Part shown: piece by piece, positions 61,645 through 64,000 of the stretch
Numbering within the stretch: position 1 is the stretch's first letter
Layout: every line of letters starts with the position of its first letter
Assembly (NCBI RefSeq): GCF_000255115.2
Contig: NC_018068.1
Coordinates: 930,001 to 994,000 of the forward strand
Direction: 5' to 3'
Origin: Desulfosporosinus acidiphilus SJ4
Lineage (GTDB): Bacteria; Bacillota; Desulfitobacteriia; Desulfitobacteriales; Desulfitobacteriaceae
DNA length: 64,000 bases
The notes under the pieces: generated by a model
The model's database searches: none
Seen by the model: only the letters and a program-made list of their open reading frames with translations
What the model was told of the DNA's origin: nothing
Position numbers and translations under genes: made by a program

Positions 61645-61965
61645 ATGTCAATTTTAAAAGTAAGCTCATCAAATATAAATTCGCCTATTGCACTTAGGGC
61701 TAAGCCGACCGTCCTTATAAATGTCTTTTTAATGACTATGTTCATATTAGCAGCTTTGGATTTATTGGTTGCTTCACTTAGAGGTGATTCTTTAGCGATA
61801 TACACGATGTTTTTGTTTTTGGACTTGATTTTAACAATTATAGGTATAGTCTTCTGTTCGGATTTGTTAATTCGGCGGAGCCAAAAGTTAATAAGTTGTT
61901 TTTTATGTTACATGCTTTTTCTATGGACCTGCTTAACGATTATCAAGCTAATATATTTGGCATAA
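61645..61965 (+). CDS. small membrane protein (three helices)
   Basis: 106 residues from ATG 61645, after AAAAGGAGATG. Three membrane helices are at about 25-45 (VLINVFLMTMFILAALDLLV), 52-72 (AIYTMFLFLDLILTIIGIVF) and 84-104 (LISCFLCYMLFLWTCLTIIK). The short N-terminus is Ser/Asn-rich. No family was recognised. It has its own ribosome site and terminator, so it is probably a real gene. A transport or signalling role cannot be inferred. Confidence 0.6.
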   Translation: MSILKVSSSNINSPIALRAKPTVLINVFLMTMFILAALDLLVASLRGDSLAIYTMFLFLDLILTIIGIVFCSDLLIRRSQKLISCFLCYMLFLWTCLTIIKLIYLA

Positions 61966-62343
61966 GTAAGGACTCTTTATACTGACTAAGAAAACTGTTC
62001 CTGCCAAGCATATACAGGAACATTTTTGGATTAATGGTTCTCGTCATTAAAAGAGAGCAATTCTGGTTTTAATTTTTTTCGAATGATATTTTCTATGATG
62101 TCCTTATGACGGGGAATATGGTCAATTCATCATATTTACTTATTTTAACGTTGATATTTAAAATCATGGAGGGAGGAGTATGTCAAGTAATTAGCGAATT
62201 GTATTACCAATGTACCTTTGTGCCGCAAAAAATCTTAATCTAAGGTTGCTGGCGTATGTTGCCGGTAAGATTAGTGCCTAGGAAAACGTTATGAAAACGT
62301 ATGGTCTGACAGGTATGAGGCAAGTATTCAAAGGGGTGAGAAG
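61966..62343. other. intergenic region with terminator
   Basis: Holds the terminator at 61996-62028. Further on, GGAGGGAGGAG precedes an ATG (62180) whose frame meets TAG after four codons, then continues open for about 30 codons to a second TAG. This looks like decay rather than a gene. Confidence 0.4.
61996..62028 (+). terminator. terminator of the small membrane protein gene
   Basis: TGTTCCTG (61996-62003) pairs with CAGGAACA (62015-62022), followed by TTTTTGG. Confidence 0.7.
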
Positions 62344-62664
62344 ATGGTCAAAGTTGATATTGAGGCCCTTCAGTATCTTGAGGAAAGAACGACATCTATC
62401 GTTATCGACTTGGATTTCAATCCATCTCTGGGTGGATGAGCTTGTTCCGTAGAGCACGTAACAGGTAGTTACGTTCCTACCATTTATTTAAGAGAACCTG
62501 AAGCCAGTGAAATTTTCAAATATAACGTTCAAAAAGTAGGTAACTTAAAAATATATTGTTCGCCGAGGATCGGAGTTGCTAACGGATATTCGGAAATTGA
62601 AATTAAACTCAGTAAACTGTTGTTTTTTAAGCGGCTGAAGTTAGCAGGGGCTAGGGCGCTATAA
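62344..62664 (+). CDS. candidate selenoprotein of the CC/Se (HesB-like) motif family, TGA codon 32 read as selenocysteine
   Basis: 106 codons from ATG 62344 (after AAAGGGGTGAG) to TAA 62662-62664, with one in-frame TGA at 62437-62439. The first part reads MVKVDIEALQYLEERTTSIV then IDLDFNPSLGG, then TGA, then ACSVEHVTGSYVPTIYLREP, and later GNLKIYCSPRIGV and SEIEIKLSKL. This overall layout (beta-strand IDL, Gly-Gly-Sec/Cys, Cys nearby, P-x-I/V-L, a late 'LKIY') agrees with small HesB/IscA-like 'CC/Se motif' proteins, in which the first Cys is often Sec. A hairpin with an AGGTA loop follows at the right distance. The alternative is a nonsense mutation in a Cys-type gene. Confidence 0.7.
62456..62474 (+). 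promoter_or_regulatory. candidate bacterial SECIS hairpin
   Basis: ACGTAAC (62456-62462) pairs perfectly with GTTACGT (62468-62474) around the loop AGGTA. The stem begins 17 nt after the TGA codon, and the loop GGU lies at +28 to +30 counting the U of UGA as 1. Bacterial SECIS elements are short hairpins downstream of UGA with G (often GGU) at the start of the apical loop, recognised by SelB. It lies inside the coding sequence, as bacterial SECIS must. Confidence 0.6.
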
Positions 62665-62819
62665 CGCTAACGGTGTCTCCTGACAACTTTTTCACAAAGT
62701 TCCCATACTTTATTCATAGGAACCACATACCTCTGACGTAAAAAAGTAGTAAATTATAGGCAGGCAATAACTCCGGTTTCCCTGGAAGCATTGAGTTATT
62801 GTAAAACATAAGGAGGTGT
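62665..62819 (+). promoter_or_regulatory. leader of the repeat-protein gene with a hairpin at 62764-62801
   Basis: CAATAACTC (62764-62772) pairs perfectly with GAGTTATTG (62793-62801), with an inner CCGG-TTTCC-CTGG-like loop. AAGGAGGT follows at 62810-62817. The hairpin may protect the 5' end of the mRNA. Confidence 0.4.
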
Positions 62820-62831
62820 TTGGTTCCTGTT

Positions 62832-63719
62832 ATGTTGAAAGGGAGCAAAACGAAAACTATTGTTGTAGCTACTGCTATTACTACCCTTCTATCGGCAACG
62901 GCTGTATATGCAGCTTCGACCAACAGCAGTCCCGTACATCAAAAAGGTGGTTTTAAAAGCCATCTGGATAGCTTAGTTTCCTCAGGTACTTTGACTCAGT
63001 CTCAAGAAGATGCAATTCAAAACGCAGTTTCAACAGCCATGAAGACAAAGGCGTCTAAGGGCGAGTTTAAGAAAGGCCCGGCCCACGGATTTAAAACTGT
63101 TTTGGATGGTCTAGTAACAGCCGGGACTATCACCTCAGATCAAGAAACAGCCCTTGTAAACGCAGTTCAAGCTGCCATCAAGACCGGCGCAGCCAACGGC
63201 GAATTTAGGAAAGACCTTTCCGACAGATTTAAAACCGTTCTGGATGGTCTCGTAACCTCGGAGACTATCACTTCAGATCAAGAAACAGCCATCGAAAACG
63301 CAGTTACAACCGCTGTGAAGACGAACGCAGCTAAAGGTGAGTTTAAGAGAGGTCCTGGGAATGGAGTTAAAACTGCCCTGGATGGGCTAGTAACAGCCGG
63401 GACCATCACCTCAGACCAAGAAACAGCCCTTGTAAACGCAGTCCAAGCTGCCATGAAGACCGGCGCAGCCAACGGCGAATTTAAGAAGGACCTTTCCGAC
63501 GGATTTAAAACCGTTCTGGATGGTCTCGTAACCTCGGGGACTATCACTTCAGATCAAGAAACTGCTGTTGAAAATGCGGTAACATCTGCCGTGAAGACAA
63601 GTAAATCTCGTGGTGAATTTAAACAAGGGGTTTCCAACGGAATTAAGACTGCTGTCGATGCTCTCGTAGCAAACGGTACAATTACTCAAGCCCAAGAGAA
63701 TTCTGTCTTTAACAAGTAG
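62832..63719 (+). CDS. secreted protein with five and a half 46-residue repeats
   Basis: 295 residues from ATG 62832 (AAGGAGGT lies 15 bases upstream; a TTG at 62820 is an alternative start). A signal peptide (residues 1-28, cleaved after VYAA) precedes tandem 46-residue repeats of the form FKTVLDGLVTAGTITSDQET, then A-NAV--A-KT-A--GEFK. Each looks like two helices with the 'LV..GTIT..QE..I..A' pattern of short helical export-associated repeats (DUF2680-like). Repeats 2+3 and 4+5 are near-identical pairs, showing a 276-bp duplication. Function is unknown. It probably stays in the wall space; no anchor was seen. Confidence 0.75.
   Translation: MLKGSKTKTIVVATAITTLLSATAVYAASTNSSPVHQKGGFKSHLDSLVSSGTLTQSQEDAIQNAVSTAMKTKASKGEFKKGPAHGFKTVLDGLVTAGTITSDQETALVNAVQAAIKTGAANGEFRKDLSDRFKTVLDGLVTSETITSDQETAIENAVTTAVKTNAAKGEFKRGPGNGVKTALDGLVTAGTITSDQETALVNAVQAAMKTGAANGEFKKDLSDGFKTVLDGLVTSGTITSDQETAVENAVTSAVKTSKSRGEFKQGVSNGIKTAVDALVANGTITQAQENSVFNK
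63064..63617 (+). repeat. tandem 138-bp coding repeats with A-B-A-B order
   Basis: Four central units of 138 bp alternate between a type with VTAGTITSDQETALVNAVQ (units 2 and 4) and a type with VTS-TITSDQETA-ENAV (units 3 and 5). Units 2 and 4 share long identical stretches such as GACCTTTCCGACAGATTTAA/GACCTTTCCGACGGATTTAA. The pattern indicates duplication of a dimer rather than of single units. Confidence 0.85.
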
Positions 63720-63756
63720 AGTGCAATAAGTATGTTAAAGTAGTCTCCATTATAGA

Positions 63757-63795
63757 AGAGAGAACCCAATAAAGGCGGGTTCTCTCTTTCTTCTT
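63757..63795 (+). terminator. terminator of the repeat-protein gene
   Basis: AGAGAGAACCC (63757-63767) pairs perfectly with GGGTTCTCTCT (63777-63787), followed by TTCTTCTTG. Confidence 0.8.
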
Positions 63796-63817
63796 GTGCT
63801 ATCAGAGGTTGTTCTCG

Positions 63818-64000
63818 TCAATCGCGATAATTAATAATCAGAACGGGACAATGGGAATGAGCTAATACTCGCTGAGTAACGCTCCCAATGATAGTTCCCG
63901 TGAGAACCCCATGCCCTCGAGTACCCATAACGACTAAGTCAAACTCTCGTTTCATTTCATCTAAGATAGCCTTGGCAGGGGAACCAGATGTTTGTTTCTT
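63818..64000 (-). CDS. universal stress protein, C-terminal part (continues past right edge)
   Basis: The minus-strand frame from the right edge reads KKQTSGSPAKAILDEMKREF, then DLVVMGTRGHGVLTGTIIGS, VTQRVLAHSHCPVLIINYRD and TGA at 63818-63820. MGTRGHG-x9-GS is the ATP-binding G-x2-G-x9-G(S/T) motif of UspA-family proteins, and VTQRVLAHSHCPVLI is the closing strand. It is convergent with the repeat-protein gene. The N-terminal half lies outside the window. Confidence 0.9.
   Translation of the reverse strand, partial: KKQTSGSPAKAILDEMKREFDLVVMGTRGHGVLTGTIIGSVTQRVLAHSHCPVLIINYRD

Noticed and set aside
62180-62343. ATG with a strong GGAGGGAGGAG site followed by TAG after four codons, then about 30 more open codons and a second TAG; considered as a pyrrolysine-type read-through gene
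   Set aside because: No similarity to methylamine methyltransferases or any known Pyl protein, too short, and ends without a convincing stop context; decay is the simpler reading.
1-64000. CRISPR arrays, tRNA and rRNA genes
   Set aside because: No regularly spaced direct repeats with unique spacers, no cloverleaf with a CCA-type end and no ribosomal RNA segments were recognised by eye; a tRNA scan would be needed to exclude a single tRNA fully.

Overview
The window reads as chromosomal DNA of a low-GC, spore-forming, anaerobic Clostridia-type bacterium. Shine-Dalgarno sites are strong (AAGGAGG), with frequent GTG and TTG starts and many intrinsic terminators. Gene content includes a kdp potassium operon, a KimA-type K+ importer, a PrpC/PrkC-like phosphatase-kinase pair, a sporulation-type PAS kinase, remnants of a Mn-catalase/CotJC-like gene, a Rieske/cytochrome b-c complex and a probable selenoprotein. 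The mix fits the Desulfosporosinus/Desulfitobacterium group; that assignment is inference from gene content, not from a marker gene.

Layout. 1-3.5 kb: gene fragments (IS110 transposase end, MalT-like regulator end, an in-frame citF/Mn-catalase chimera) around an intact cell-wall-binding repeat protein. 3.7-9.4 kb: a two-component system facing a double-cupredoxin lipoprotein, then a Rieske protein and a cytochrome b fused to cytochrome c. 9.4-16.1 kb: an acetyltransferase, an APC permease, a PP2C phosphatase overlapping a Ser/Thr kinase, and a P-II protein next to a BASS-type transporter. 16.6-28.5 kb: a potassium island (small membrane protein, kdpFABC, kdpD, kdpE, kimA, orphan KdpE-like regulator). 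The kdp and kimA promoters carry the same 11-bp-spaced TTTAC array. 28.5-37.4 kb: accessory genes and debris (GrpB and GNAT fragments, DUF3231, DUF4825, HtrA, a first insertion sequence). 37.7-44.9 kb: two WYL regulators, an OB/HD phosphohydrolase, a flavin-binding protein, a PAS histidine kinase and a TrpR-family regulator. 44.9-54.2 kb: histidine biosynthesis, hisZ-pfk and then hisGDCBHAF-hisIE, with a clear promoter and operator-like palindrome before hisG. 54.4-64 kb: Nudix, thioesterase and GNAT genes, a second identical insertion sequence, oligoendopeptidase F, an MBL-fold hydrolase, the selenoprotein candidate, a 46-residue-repeat secreted protein and a partial universal stress protein.

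The most notable item is at 62344-62664. It is a 106-codon gene whose codon 32 is an in-frame TGA in a GG-U-AC context. A perfect 7-bp hairpin with loop AGGTA lies 17 nt downstream, as expected for a bacterial SECIS element. Ordinary gene calling splits this gene and loses it. The second is the shared operator architecture linking kdp and kimA, which suggests one potassium regulon under KdpE-type regulators. No tRNA, rRNA or CRISPR array was recognised.
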